In this document: positions 35,498 through 43,457 of the stretch, piece after piece
Layout of the letters: each line of letters opens with the position of its first letter
Numbering within the stretch: position 1 is the stretch's first letter
Source of the DNA: Arthrobacter oryzae
GTDB lineage: Bacteria > Actinomycetota > Actinomycetes > Actinomycetales > Micrococcaceae
Assembly: GCF_030812315.1 (NCBI RefSeq)
Contig: NZ_JAUSSM010000017.1
Coordinates: 1-64,000 of the forward strand
DNA length: 64,000 bases
Direction of reading: 5' to 3'
Made by a program: the position numbers and the translations under genes
The notes under the pieces: generated by a model
Databases searched by the model: none
Seen by the model: the letters and a program-made list of their open reading frames with translations, nothing else
Told to the model about the DNA's origin: nothing

Positions 35498-36315
35498 AAC
35501 CCGACGCCACGTTCCGCGACGCCCTGCGCAACCAAACCGGCGCTGCCGGCCGCCCCCTGGCGGGGATGTGGGTGTGCTCCGGTAGCCCGCTGGTGGCCGA
35601 GCTGTGCGCCGGGGCCGGCCTGGACTGGCTGCTGATCGACGCCGAACACAGCCCCAACGGGCTTGAATCCGTCCTCGCCCAGCTGCAGGCCGTCCGCGGC
35701 TATCCCGTCCAGGTGCTGGTCCGCCCGCCGGTCAACGACACCGTGCTCATCAAGCAGTACCTGGACCTCGGGGTCCAGAATCTGCTCATCCCCATGGTGA
35801 ATTCAGTGGCGGACGCGGAAGCCGCGGTGGCGGCTACCCGGTACCCGCCGCAGGGCGTCCGGGGCGTTGGTTCGGCCCTCGCCCGGGCGTCGCGTTGGAA
35901 CCGCATACCGGATTACCTCGCCCGCGCCGGCGAGACGGTCAGCCTCACCGTCCAGATCGAATCCGAAGCGGCTGTCGCCGCTGTGGACAAGATCCTGGCG
36001 GTCGACGGCGTGGACGCCATTTTCCTGGGCCCCTCCGACCTCGCGGCGTCCATGGGCCTGCTGGGACAGCAGGAACACCCGAAGGTGCGCGCCGCCGTCG
36101 AACAGTGCCTCGCCGCCGCCACAACGGCCGGGAAGCCCGCGGGCGTGAACGCCTTCAACAAGGACACAGCCCGCAGCTACCTGACAGCCGGTGCCTCGTT
36201 TGTGCTGGTGGGCGCCGACGTGGCCATCCTGGCCCGCGGCTCAGAAGCCCTCGCGGCCGAATACATTCCGCACACCCCCGTGGCTGAGCCCGGCAAAGCA
36301 CTCGCCAGCTACTGA
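35482..36315 (+). CDS. hpaI: 4-hydroxy-2-oxoheptanedioate aldolase
   Basis: 277 residues from the ATG at 35482, which has GGGAG upstream and lies within the 3' end of hpaH. It is a class II HpcH/HpaI aldolase giving pyruvate and succinate semialdehyde. Visible features are LIDAEHSPNG (His56), VRPPVND (Arg81), IPMVNSVADAEAAV and the late metal/substrate loop FLGPSDLAASMG. It is followed directly by the succinate-semialdehyde dehydrogenase gene, which consumes one of its products. Confidence 0.94.
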   Translation: MPLRVEPDATFRDALRNQTGAAGRPLAGMWVCSGSPLVAELCAGAGLDWLLIDAEHSPNGLESVLAQLQAVRGYPVQVLVRPPVNDTVLIKQYLDLGVQNLLIPMVNSVADAEAAVAATRYPPQGVRGVGSALARASRWNRIPDYLARAGETVSLTVQIESEAAVAAVDKILAVDGVDAIFLGPSDLAASMGLLGQQEHPKVRAAVEQCLAAATTAGKPAGVNAFNKDTARSYLTAGASFVLVGADVAILARGSEALAAEYIPHTPVAEPGKALASY

Positions 36316-36338
36316 CAACCTTTCTAAGGACCTTCTTG

Positions 36339-37843
36339 ATGACAGCTTCATCAGCGCTTTCGCCTGCCGTGACCTCCGCCCGTGAGGCCGCGCTTCTCGC
36401 TTCCGTCCCCACCGGCCTGCTGATTGGCGGGCAATGGCGGGAGGCGTCCGACGGCGCACGTTTGACGTGCACGATCCCGCCAACGGGGAGGTACTCGCCA
36501 CCCTCGCCTCCGCCACCAGCGAGGACGCCGTGGCGGCACTCGATGCAGCCGACAAGGTACAGGCGTCCTGGGCACGGACCGCGCCCCGGGAACGGGCCGA
36601 AATCCTTCGCCGCGCCTTTGACCTGGTCACCGAACGGGCCGAGGACTTTGCCTTGCTGATGACCCTGGAAATGGGCAAGCCCCTGGCCGAAGCCCGCGGT
36701 GAAGTGACCTACGGTGCCGAGTTCCTGCGCTGGTTCTCCGAGGAAACCGTCCGCGATTACGGCCGCTACCTCACCACCCCCGAGGGCAAGAACAAGATCC
36801 TGGTGCAGAAGAAGCCCGTGGGTCCGTGCCTGCTGATCACCCCGTGGAACTTCCCGCTCGCCATGGCCACCCGCAAGGTCGCCCCGGCCGTCGCCGCCGG
36901 CTGCACCATGGTCCTCAAACCGGCCAAACTCACCCCGCTGACCGCGCAGCTGTTCGCCCAGACCATGCTCGACGCCGGCCTGCCCGCCGGAGTCCTGAAC
37001 GTCGTCTCTTCTTCGTCGGCGTCCGGGATCTCCGGCCCGCTGCTCGCGGACCCAAGGCTGCGCAAGGTTTCCTTCACCGGCTCCACCCCGGTGGGCAAGC
37101 GCCTCATGGCCGACGCCGCCCGGAACGTCCTGCGCACCTCCATGGAGCTCGGCGGGAACGCACCGTTTATCGTGTTCGAGGACGCGGACCTGGACAAGGC
37201 GGTCGACGGGGCCATGGCCGCCAAGATGCGGAACATGGGCGAGGCCTGCACTGCCGCCAACCGGTTCCTGGTCCAGGAAACCGTCGCCGCCGAGTTCACG
37301 GCCAAGTTCGCCGCCGCCATGGGAGCCCTCACCACCGGCCGCGGCACCGAACCCGCCACCAAGGTGGGACCCCTGATCGACGCCGGCGCCCGGGATGACG
37401 TGCACGCCCTGGTGGCGGCCGCCGTCGGCGCCGGCGCCACCGCCGTAACCGGAGGCTCACCCGTTGACGGACCCGGCTACTTCTACCGGCCCACCGTGCT
37501 CGCCAACGTCCCGTACGATGCGGAGATCCTGCGCCAGGAAATCTTCGGACCCGTCGCCCCGGTCACCACCTTCGCCACCGAGGAGGACGCGATCCGCCTC
37601 GCCAACGCCAGCGAATACGGCCTCGCCTCCTACGTGTACAGCCGGGACTTCAACCGGCTCCTCCGCGTGGCCGAACAGATCGAATTCGGCATGGTGGGCT
37701 TCAACGCCGGCGTCATCTCCAACGCCGCCGCACCCTTCGGAGGCGTCAAACAGTCCGGCCTGGGCCGCGAAGGCGGCTCCGAGGGCATCGCCGAATACAC
37801 CACCACCCAATACATCGGCATCGCCGACCCGTACGCAGGCTGA
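36339..37843 (+). CDS. gabD: succinate-semialdehyde dehydrogenase, frameshifted near the 5' end
   Basis: The gene starts at the ATG at 36339 (AAGGA upstream) and reads MTASSALSPAVTSAREAALL, then LLIGGQWREASDGA. The frame is lost at 36456-36458 and continues one frame over as TFDVHDPANGE. Adding one base after GC at 36456-36457 restores a normal ALDH N-terminus. Downstream the sequence is intact: PWNFPLAM, SMELGGNAPF (Glu) and GEACTAANRF (Cys). A shorter reading from the ATG at 36434 gives 469 residues without the normal first 40. The enzyme would take succinate semialdehyde from HpaI to succinate. Either a recent mutation or a sequencing error. Confidence 0.85.
36456..36458 (+). other. single-base deletion (frameshift) in gabD
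   Basis: The codon series GAC GGC GC|A CGT TTG in the first frame becomes ACG TTT GAC in the next. The expected DGATFDV needs one more base between 36457 and 36458. No slippery heptamer or long homopolymer is present, so programmed frameshifting is unlikely. Confidence 0.75.
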
Positions 37844-37942
37844 AAGGCCGCCCGCCGGCCGGGGATCGCCGTCGGGCTCTGGCTGGCGGGTACCGTCGGG
37901 CGTATTCTTGACGCACTGGCACGCTCGATAGCTGGACAAAAA

Positions 37943-40123
37943 ATGGCGCCGAAGAAGCGATGGGGTCCCCGTCTAACCGCAGCCTTGGGAAGGCTCGTCG
38001 GATTTATTGCCGTGAGCGCGCTCTGCGGCGTCCTGGCCGCCGGCCTGGTCGGTCCCACCGTGGCGGCCGGCGCGGTGACAGTCAACAACTCGATCACGTA
38101 CTTCAACGGCCTGCCCGGGGACCTGACGGTCGATGTCCCGTCGCAGTCCACCAAGATGGTGACCGCCGACGGCCAGACCATCGCCACGTTCTACGCGGAG
38201 AACCGCGTGCGGGTCACCCTCGACCAGATGTCGCCGTTCATCAAGGACGCGATCATCGCCATTGAGGACAGCCGCTTCTACGAGCACGCCGGCATTGACC
38301 CGCAGGGCATCCTCCGGGCGCTGACGTACAACTTCACCCAGGGCGACCGTCAGGGTGCGTCCACGCTCACCCAGCAGTACGTCACCAACGTCATCAATGA
38401 GTCGCATCTTTCTGCGGAACAAGGCGAGCAGGTCATCCTCAGCGGCCAGAAGACGGTGGGCGACAAGCTGCGGGAGATGAAACTCGCCATTGAGCTGGAA
38501 AAGAAGTTCACCAAGGACCAGATTCTTGAGGGGTACCTGAATATCGTGTTCTTCAACCGGGACGCCTACGGCATCGAGGCTGCAGCCCGGCACTTTTTCA
38601 GCACCTCCGCCAAGGAACTCACCCTGCCCCAGGCCGCGCTGCTGGCAGGCCTGGTCAACAGCCCCAGCTTTTACGATCCCGCCGCCAACCCGGAGAACTC
38701 GCTGCAACGCCGCAACCAGGTGCTCGGCAGCATGCTGGAACTGGGGAAAATCACCCAGGCCGAGCATGATGCCGCCGTCGCCACCGGGGTGGACCTGAAG
38801 ATCACTCCGGGCAGGCAGGGCTGCGCGGCCGCCGTCATAGCACCGTACTTCTGCGACTACGTGTCCCATCTGATCCTCAACAACCCGGCCTACGGCGCGG
38901 AACTCAAGGACCGGGAGAGGCTGCTGTACCGTGGCGGCCTGACTATCATCACCACGCTGGACAGCAGGCTTCAGGCCGCTGCCCAGTCCCAGGTGGATGC
39001 CACCGCCGGAGCGAATCCGGACAAATGGGGCGCCGCCCTGGTTACTATCCAGCCCGGGTCCGGCCGGATCCTGGCCATGGCACAGAACACCGTGTTCCTG
39101 CCGGCGGAAGGGAAATTTGACACCCAGCTGAACTTCAACGTCGATTCCAGGGACGCCAACGGCAATGACCTCAACGGGGCCGGCGGATTCCAGCCGGGAT
39201 CCACCATGAAGCCGTTCACCTTCGCGGAATGGCTGAACCAGGGCAAACCGCTGAATGCGATGATCGATGCGTCCCGGCGGACCTATCCGCTGAACTTTCC
39301 GTGGCGGTCCGGCTGCGGCAAGGTGCTCGGCGCCTACAGCACGGCCGAGAAGAACGCCGGGCTGGGTGCGGCGGACGATCTCCAGAACAACGACCCGGGC
39401 TACTACCGGCCCATGCCCGTCAACTACGGCCTGTACAACTCCATCAATACGGCAACCTTCGCCGCCGCAGCGCAGCTGGACTTCTGCGGGATCCAGAAGA
39501 TGGTGGATGCGGTGGGGATCCACAGCGGGCTGGACGGCGCCCAGGTGAACATGCATCAGCTCGGCAACCTGCTGGGTGCCATCGGGGTGGCTCCCCTGCA
39601 CTTGGCGAACGCCTTTGCCACGTTCGCCAATGACGGCCGGTACTGCAGCCCGATCGCGGTCGCGGACGTCAGTGACCTTACGGGGCGGCATTTGCCGGCC
39701 GAGGCCACGCAGTGCCGCGCCGCCGTCAAGCCCGAGGTGGCCCGCGGCGTCAACGCGGTGCTGCAGGACGTACTGAAAATGGGGTCCGGGGTCTACATCA
39801 ACCCCAAGGTCCAGAGCCGGGTTCCGGTAGCGGCCAAGACGGGAACGTCCAACAACAACGGCGCCACCTGGGTGGCGGGTTACACTTCGGGCCTGGCCAC
39901 GGTGTCCTTCTTTGGCGACACCCTGGAGGGCCAGAAACGTGCCGGCCAGAACGTCACCATCAACGGCACCTTCTACAAGAACATCGACGGCTACATGCTC
40001 GCCGGGCCGCAGTGGGCCAACTACATGATGGCAGTGGCCGGGCTGTACCCGGCCGACGCCTTCCCGCCGCCCCCTCCGTCCATGAGCACCCCGCAAGGCC
40101 CGACGCCGACACCCTCCCGGTAG
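37943..40123 (+). CDS. class A penicillin-binding protein (glycosyltransferase + transpeptidase)
   Basis: 726 residues. A short cytoplasmic part and one membrane anchor (about 17-45) precede the GT51 glycosyltransferase domain, with catalytic Glu108 in EDSRFYEHAGID and the TLTQQYVTN motif. The transpeptidase domain has SxxK Ser420-Thr-Met-Lys, SxN Ser500-Ile-Asn and Lys632-Thr-Gly. The C-terminus is a Pro-rich tail after LYPADAF. It builds peptidoglycan on the outer face of the membrane. There is no clear ribosome site (CAAAAA before ATG). It is unrelated to the catabolic operons around it and is probably transcribed alone. Confidence 0.94.
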   Translation: MAPKKRWGPRLTAALGRLVGFIAVSALCGVLAAGLVGPTVAAGAVTVNNSITYFNGLPGDLTVDVPSQSTKMVTADGQTIATFYAENRVRVTLDQMSPFIKDAIIAIEDSRFYEHAGIDPQGILRALTYNFTQGDRQGASTLTQQYVTNVINESHLSAEQGEQVILSGQKTVGDKLREMKLAIELEKKFTKDQILEGYLNIVFFNRDAYGIEAAARHFFSTSAKELTLPQAALLAGLVNSPSFYDPAANPENSLQRRNQVLGSMLELGKITQAEHDAAVATGVDLKITPGRQGCAAAVIAPYFCDYVSHLILNNPAYGAELKDRERLLYRGGLTIITTLDSRLQAAAQSQVDATAGANPDKWGAALVTIQPGSGRILAMAQNTVFLPAEGKFDTQLNFNVDSRDANGNDLNGAGGFQPGSTMKPFTFAEWLNQGKPLNAMIDASRRTYPLNFPWRSGCGKVLGAYSTAEKNAGLGAADDLQNNDPGYYRPMPVNYGLYNSINTATFAAAAQLDFCGIQKMVDAVGIHSGLDGAQVNMHQLGNLLGAIGVAPLHLANAFATFANDGRYCSPIAVADVSDLTGRHLPAEATQCRAAVKPEVARGVNAVLQDVLKMGSGVYINPKVQSRVPVAAKTGTSNNNGATWVAGYTSGLATVSFFGDTLEGQKRAGQNVTINGTFYKNIDGYMLAGPQWANYMMAVAGLYPADAFPPPPPSMSTPQGPTPTPSR

Positions 40124-40133
40124 CCGCATCCCC

Positions 40134-40164
40134 GCACTGGGCGCCTCGCCGTCGGGCGCAGTGC
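40134..40164. terminator. hairpin after the penicillin-binding protein gene
   Basis: GCACTG and CAGTGC form the outer stem, with GCGCC/GGGCGC pairing inside and one bulge. It is followed by ACCTTCTT. It lies between convergent genes. Confidence 0.5.
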
Positions 40165-40177
40165 ACCTTCTTATGAG

Positions 40178-40912
40178 CTAGGGCAGCCCCATCGCAGTCC
40201 GGACCTCATCAAGGATGTGGTGCATGGCCGTCTCTGCGGTACCGGCATCGCCCGCAGCAACCGCCGCCGCCACGGCTTCGTGCGCCTCCAGTGCTTCAGG
40301 ACGCGGCTTGAAGGGCATCAATCCCTGTTGGGTCCGGCTGGACAGGACTTCGGCCACCATGCCGTCCAAGGCCTTGAACATTTCGTTCCCGCTGCTGTGC
40401 AGGAGCAGGCTGTGAAAGGCGATGTCCGCTTTGAGGAACGCTTCGAGCTCGCCGGCTTCGCCAAGCCGCCGCAGTTCGGCAGCCAACGCCGTGAGCTGGC
40501 GGCGCTCCGCCGCGCCCGCACGGCGGGCGGCACCCGCCGCGGCGATGGGTTCGACGGCGATCCGGAGCTCCGTGAGGCTGCTGTACTGCTCGGCCCGGCG
40601 GCTGGACGCGAGCCGCCACCGCACCAGCTTGGGATCGAACACGTTCCAGAGTTCGGGGTCCTGCACCACGATGCCCACCCGCCGGCGGGAGTACACCAGG
40701 TTCATCGACTCCAGGACCCGCATGGTGTCCCGGGCCAGGGTGCGGGAAATGTTGTAGCGCTGCTGCAGATCGTCCAGGGTCAGCCGCCGGCCCGGGGCCA
40801 GCTCACCGGAAACAATCGCCTCTCCAAGGGCATCCAGTACCCGCAGGTGCAAGGCCTGAGCCCCCGGCTCACCGTCAGTTGTCCCCGCGGGGTTCTCTGT
40901 CGCCGTCGACAT
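40178..40912 (-). CDS. GntR-family regulator (FCD subfamily) next to gluconate genes
   Basis: 244 residues from the ATG at 40912, chosen for GGGAGG eight bases upstream; the in-frame codons up to 40972 have no site. The winged helix-turn-helix is at about 25-85 (LTLDDLQQRYNISRTLARDTMR), and the FCD domain has ligands in DIAFHSLLLHSSG and the later MHHILDEV. It is divergent from gluconokinase and GntP. It is the probable gluconate-responsive repressor, with the motif at 40972-40991 as a candidate operator. Confidence 0.87.
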   Translation of the reverse strand: MSTATENPAGTTDGEPGAQALHLRVLDALGEAIVSGELAPGRRLTLDDLQQRYNISRTLARDTMRVLESMNLVYSRRRVGIVVQDPELWNVFDPKLVRWRLASSRRAEQYSSLTELRIAVEPIAAAGAARRAGAAERRQLTALAAELRRLGEAGELEAFLKADIAFHSLLLHSSGNEMFKALDGMVAEVLSSRTQQGLMPFKPRPEALEAHEAVAAAVAAGDAGTAETAMHHILDEVRTAMGLP

Positions 40913-40971
40913 TCTTGAAGCCTCCCTCTGCGCCTTCGCGCCTGGCTTCCAGTTTAGGCCACGAAATGACA

Positions 40972-40991
40972 AAGGTATGACCTATGTTACA
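40972..40991. promoter_or_regulatory. candidate GntR operator, motif shared with the hpa region
   Basis: AAGGTATGACCTATGTTACA has an AGGT-ATG-ACCT core inverted repeat and matches 17 of 20 bases at 29641-29660. It lies between the divergent GntR and gluconokinase genes. The AT-rich stretch that follows, to about 41035, probably holds the gntK promoter. Confidence 0.5.
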
Positions 40992-41102
40992 TAAAGATGC
41001 TACTAATACGATTTAATGGTGCTATCTTATTTTTCTAACCAGCGCCTTTTGCTGGCCTGAGCTTCATCCGAAGCCAACGACGTCTTCTACGGAGGTAGAA
41101 CA

Positions 41103-41648
41103 ATGAAGTTTCCTGCCATGCACTTGGTAGTCATGGGTGTAGCCGGAGCCGGCAAGTCCACCATCGCCGGGGCCCTCTCCAAGGATCTCGGGTGGGACAT
41201 GGCCGAGGCGGATCAGTTCCATCCCGAGTCCAACATCGCCAAGATGAACGCCGGCACCCCGCTCCAGGACGAGGACCGTTGGCCCTGGCTGCAGTCCATC
41301 CGCGACTGGATGACCGCCCAGGCCGCCGAAGGCAAGAGCACCGTGTTGACCTGTTCCGCCCTCAAGCACAGCTACCGCCAATTGCTTTCCGAGGCAGAGG
41401 GCACGGTGGTGTTCATCCACCTCGATGGCGATCCCGCCCTGCTCGGCGAGCGCATGCGCGGACGCGAGGGCCACTTCATGCCGGTGACGCTCCTGCCCAG
41501 CCAGCTGGCCACGCTGGAACCACTGACGCCGGAGGAACTCGCCGCCGGAAGCGTGCGGCTGGACATCACCCGCACGCCTGAGGACCTGGTCCAGGCCATC
41601 GAGGCCCATCTTCACCTGCCCGCAGGCCACGCCCCCTGCACTCCCTGA
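41103..41648 (+). CDS. gntK: gluconokinase
   Basis: 181 residues of the P-loop gluconate kinase family. The Walker A motif is GVAGAGKST (about 12-20), then EADQFHPESNIAKMNAG and the substrate-lid region CSALKHSYRQLL. It phosphorylates gluconate to 6-phosphogluconate. A GGAGG site precedes the ATG. Cotranscribed with the GntP transporter 46 bases downstream. Confidence 0.94.
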   Translation: MKFPAMHLVVMGVAGAGKSTIAGALSKDLGWDMAEADQFHPESNIAKMNAGTPLQDEDRWPWLQSIRDWMTAQAAEGKSTVLTCSALKHSYRQLLSEAEGTVVFIHLDGDPALLGERMRGREGHFMPVTLLPSQLATLEPLTPEELAAGSVRLDITRTPEDLVQAIEAHLHLPAGHAPCTP

Positions 41649-41694
41649 TCCCCCAAGCTCCACCGCTCCAACACATCTGTTTCAAAGGAGAACC

Positions 41695-43098
41695 ATGACC
41701 ATCGAAGGATGGACTCAAACCCTCGGCGCGGGCCCCCTGCTGCTGATTGCCGGCGCCGCCATTTTGGTGCTGCTGTTCCTCATCATCAAGCTGCGCATGC
41801 ACGCACTGCTCGCCCTGATCCTCATCAGCCTGGCAACCGCCTTCGCCACCGGGATCCCGGCGGACAAGGTAGTTCCGGTGCTGGTCAGCGGATTCGGCAG
41901 CACGCTGGGCACGGTGGCGCTCCTGGTCGGCCTGGGCGCCATGCTCGGCCGCATCGTAGAAACCAGTGGCGGCGCCAAAGCCCTGGCGGACTATCTCATC
42001 AACCTGTTTGGAGAAAAGCGGGCACCCTTTGCCCTTGGCCTGGCCTCGCTGATCTTCGGCTTCCCCATTTTCTTCGACGCTGGCCTGGTGGTCATGCTGC
42101 CCGTGGTCTTCGCGGTGGCCCATCGTCTCGGCGGTGGCGTGCTGCGCTACGGCCTGCCCGCTGCAGGCGCGTTCTCGGTGATGCACATCTTCCTGCCCCC
42201 GCATCCCGGCCCGGTCTCCGCGGCAACGTTCTTCGAGGCCAATGTGGGCCTGGTGATGATCGCCGGCCTCATCACCGCGATCCCCACCTGGTACATCACC
42301 GCGTACCTGTTCGGCCTCTGGACCGGCAAAAAGCTGGTGCTTCCTGTCCCGGAACTGCTGGGCCACGCTGATCGCGCCGCCGAAGAGAACCCGCCGCGTT
42401 TCCGCACCATCGTGGGCGTGCTGCTCCTTCCGCTGGTTCTCATCTTCCTCAACACAGGCCTGAGCACGCTAGCTTCCGCCGGCGTCCTTCCCGCCTCGGC
42501 CAAGGACGAAGCCTGGTTCCAGATCCTGCGCACCCTCGGTGAAACGCCGGTGGCCCTGCTGATCGCCGTGCTCGTGGCCATGTTCGTCCTGGGCAGGCTT
42601 CGCGGCTCCCGCGGCGCCACGCTGGAGAAGCTGCTCGAATCCTCCCTCGGCCCCGTCTGCTCCGTCATCCTCATCACCGGTGCGGGCGGTATGTTCGGCG
42701 GCGTGCTCCGCACCTCCGGGATCGGCTCCGCCCTGGCCGACGTGCTGGGCGACGTCGGCATTCCCCTGCTGCTTGCCGGCTTCCTGATCTCGGCCATCCT
42801 GCGCATCGCCCAGGGTTCCGCAACGGTGGCGCTGACCACCACGGCCGGGCTGATCGCTCCCGCCGTGGCCCTCGCGGGCATGAACGGCATGCAGGTGGCC
42901 GCCCTGGTCATCGCAGTGGCCGCCGGTTCCGTAGTGGTCTCCCACGTCAACGACTCCGGCTTCTGGCTGGTGGGCCGTTTCTTCGGCATGGACGTCAAGA
43001 CCACGCTGAAGACCTGGACCGTGATGGAAACGCTCATCGGCGTCATGGGCTTCGCTATCGCTGCGGCCATCTTCGGCGTGGCGGGCCTGGCCGGCTAA
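41695..43098 (+). CDS. gntP: gluconate:H+ symporter, GntP family
   Basis: 467 residues, about 12-14 membrane segments. GntP family features are the FGFPIFFDAGLVVMLPV segment, PPHPGPVSAATFFEANVG, and the C-terminal SVVVSHVNDSGFWLVGRFFGM. AAGGAG lies four bases before the ATG. It is the second gene after gntK, so gluconate is the likely substrate. Confidence 0.94.
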   Translation: MTIEGWTQTLGAGPLLLIAGAAILVLLFLIIKLRMHALLALILISLATAFATGIPADKVVPVLVSGFGSTLGTVALLVGLGAMLGRIVETSGGAKALADYLINLFGEKRAPFALGLASLIFGFPIFFDAGLVVMLPVVFAVAHRLGGGVLRYGLPAAGAFSVMHIFLPPHPGPVSAATFFEANVGLVMIAGLITAIPTWYITAYLFGLWTGKKLVLPVPELLGHADRAAEENPPRFRTIVGVLLLPLVLIFLNTGLSTLASAGVLPASAKDEAWFQILRTLGETPVALLIAVLVAMFVLGRLRGSRGATLEKLLESSLGPVCSVILITGAGGMFGGVLRTSGIGSALADVLGDVGIPLLLAGFLISAILRIAQGSATVALTTTAGLIAPAVALAGMNGMQVAALVIAVAAGSVVVSHVNDSGFWLVGRFFGMDVKTTLKTWTVMETLIGVMGFAIAAAIFGVAGLAG

Positions 43099-43140
43099 CC
43101 TGGCGGTCCCTGGCTGAGCCACCCCAGTCAAACAGGACGA

Positions 43141-43177
43141 AACGACGGCGGGACATCCCGCCGTCGTTCTTGTTTTA
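43141..43177. terminator. terminator hairpin, copy A of a repeated family
   Basis: AACGACGGCGGGA and TCCCGCCGTCGTT pair perfectly (13 bases, 2-base loop) and are followed by CTTGTTTT. It ends the gntK-gntP operon. The same core recurs at four other gene ends up to 55.4 kb. Confidence 0.85.
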
Positions 43178-43283
43178 AGCGGCTGCTTGGAGGCCAACGC
43201 CACTCCGGCCACGGTGAGCCTCCGGTCATCTTGCCGAAACGTGGACCGTCAACCGCCCCCATCACCCCCTCCCAGGGCAGTTG

Positions 43284-43310
43284 TTAACATGCCCGAAACA
43301 AGGAGGTCAC
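43284..43310 (+). promoter_or_regulatory. GlnR-type box upstream of amt
   Basis: TTAAC-N6-GAAAC-N6-GTCAC reproduces three consecutive half-sites of the actinobacterial GlnR consensus (GTnAC-n6-GnAAC repeats) with exact spacing. It lies about 150 bases before the ammonium transporter gene. Confidence 0.6.
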
Positions 43311-43336
43311 GTGATCTTCACGCAGGCCCCGTTCCT

Positions 43337-43352
43337 GTAACTTTCCCGCAAC
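43337..43352 (+). promoter_or_regulatory. second GlnR-type box upstream of amt
   Basis: GTAAC-TTTCCC-GCAAC is a complete GTnAC-n6-GnAAC pair about 105 bases before the amt start. Together with the box at 43284 it suggests nitrogen-dependent activation. Confidence 0.6.
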
Positions 43353-43457
43353 TTAGCGCCCCATTGCCGGAAACACGCAACGTGAACTATTGACCGGGGG
43401 CGTGGCCCGGATTCACACGAGGTCCCGTACGGAAGACTGATGAGAAGGGACACGCAG

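Noticed and set aside
36434..36472. Programmed frameshift in gabD
   Set aside because: No slippery sequence, Shine-Dalgarno-like stimulator or hairpin is placed suitably; a simple one-base deletion explains the data.
37973..40129. 718-codon open frame antisense to the penicillin-binding protein gene
   Set aside because: It shadows a gene with complete GT51 and transpeptidase motifs; the frame is an effect of high GC at third positions and encodes a Gly/Val/His/Arg-rich product with no domain.
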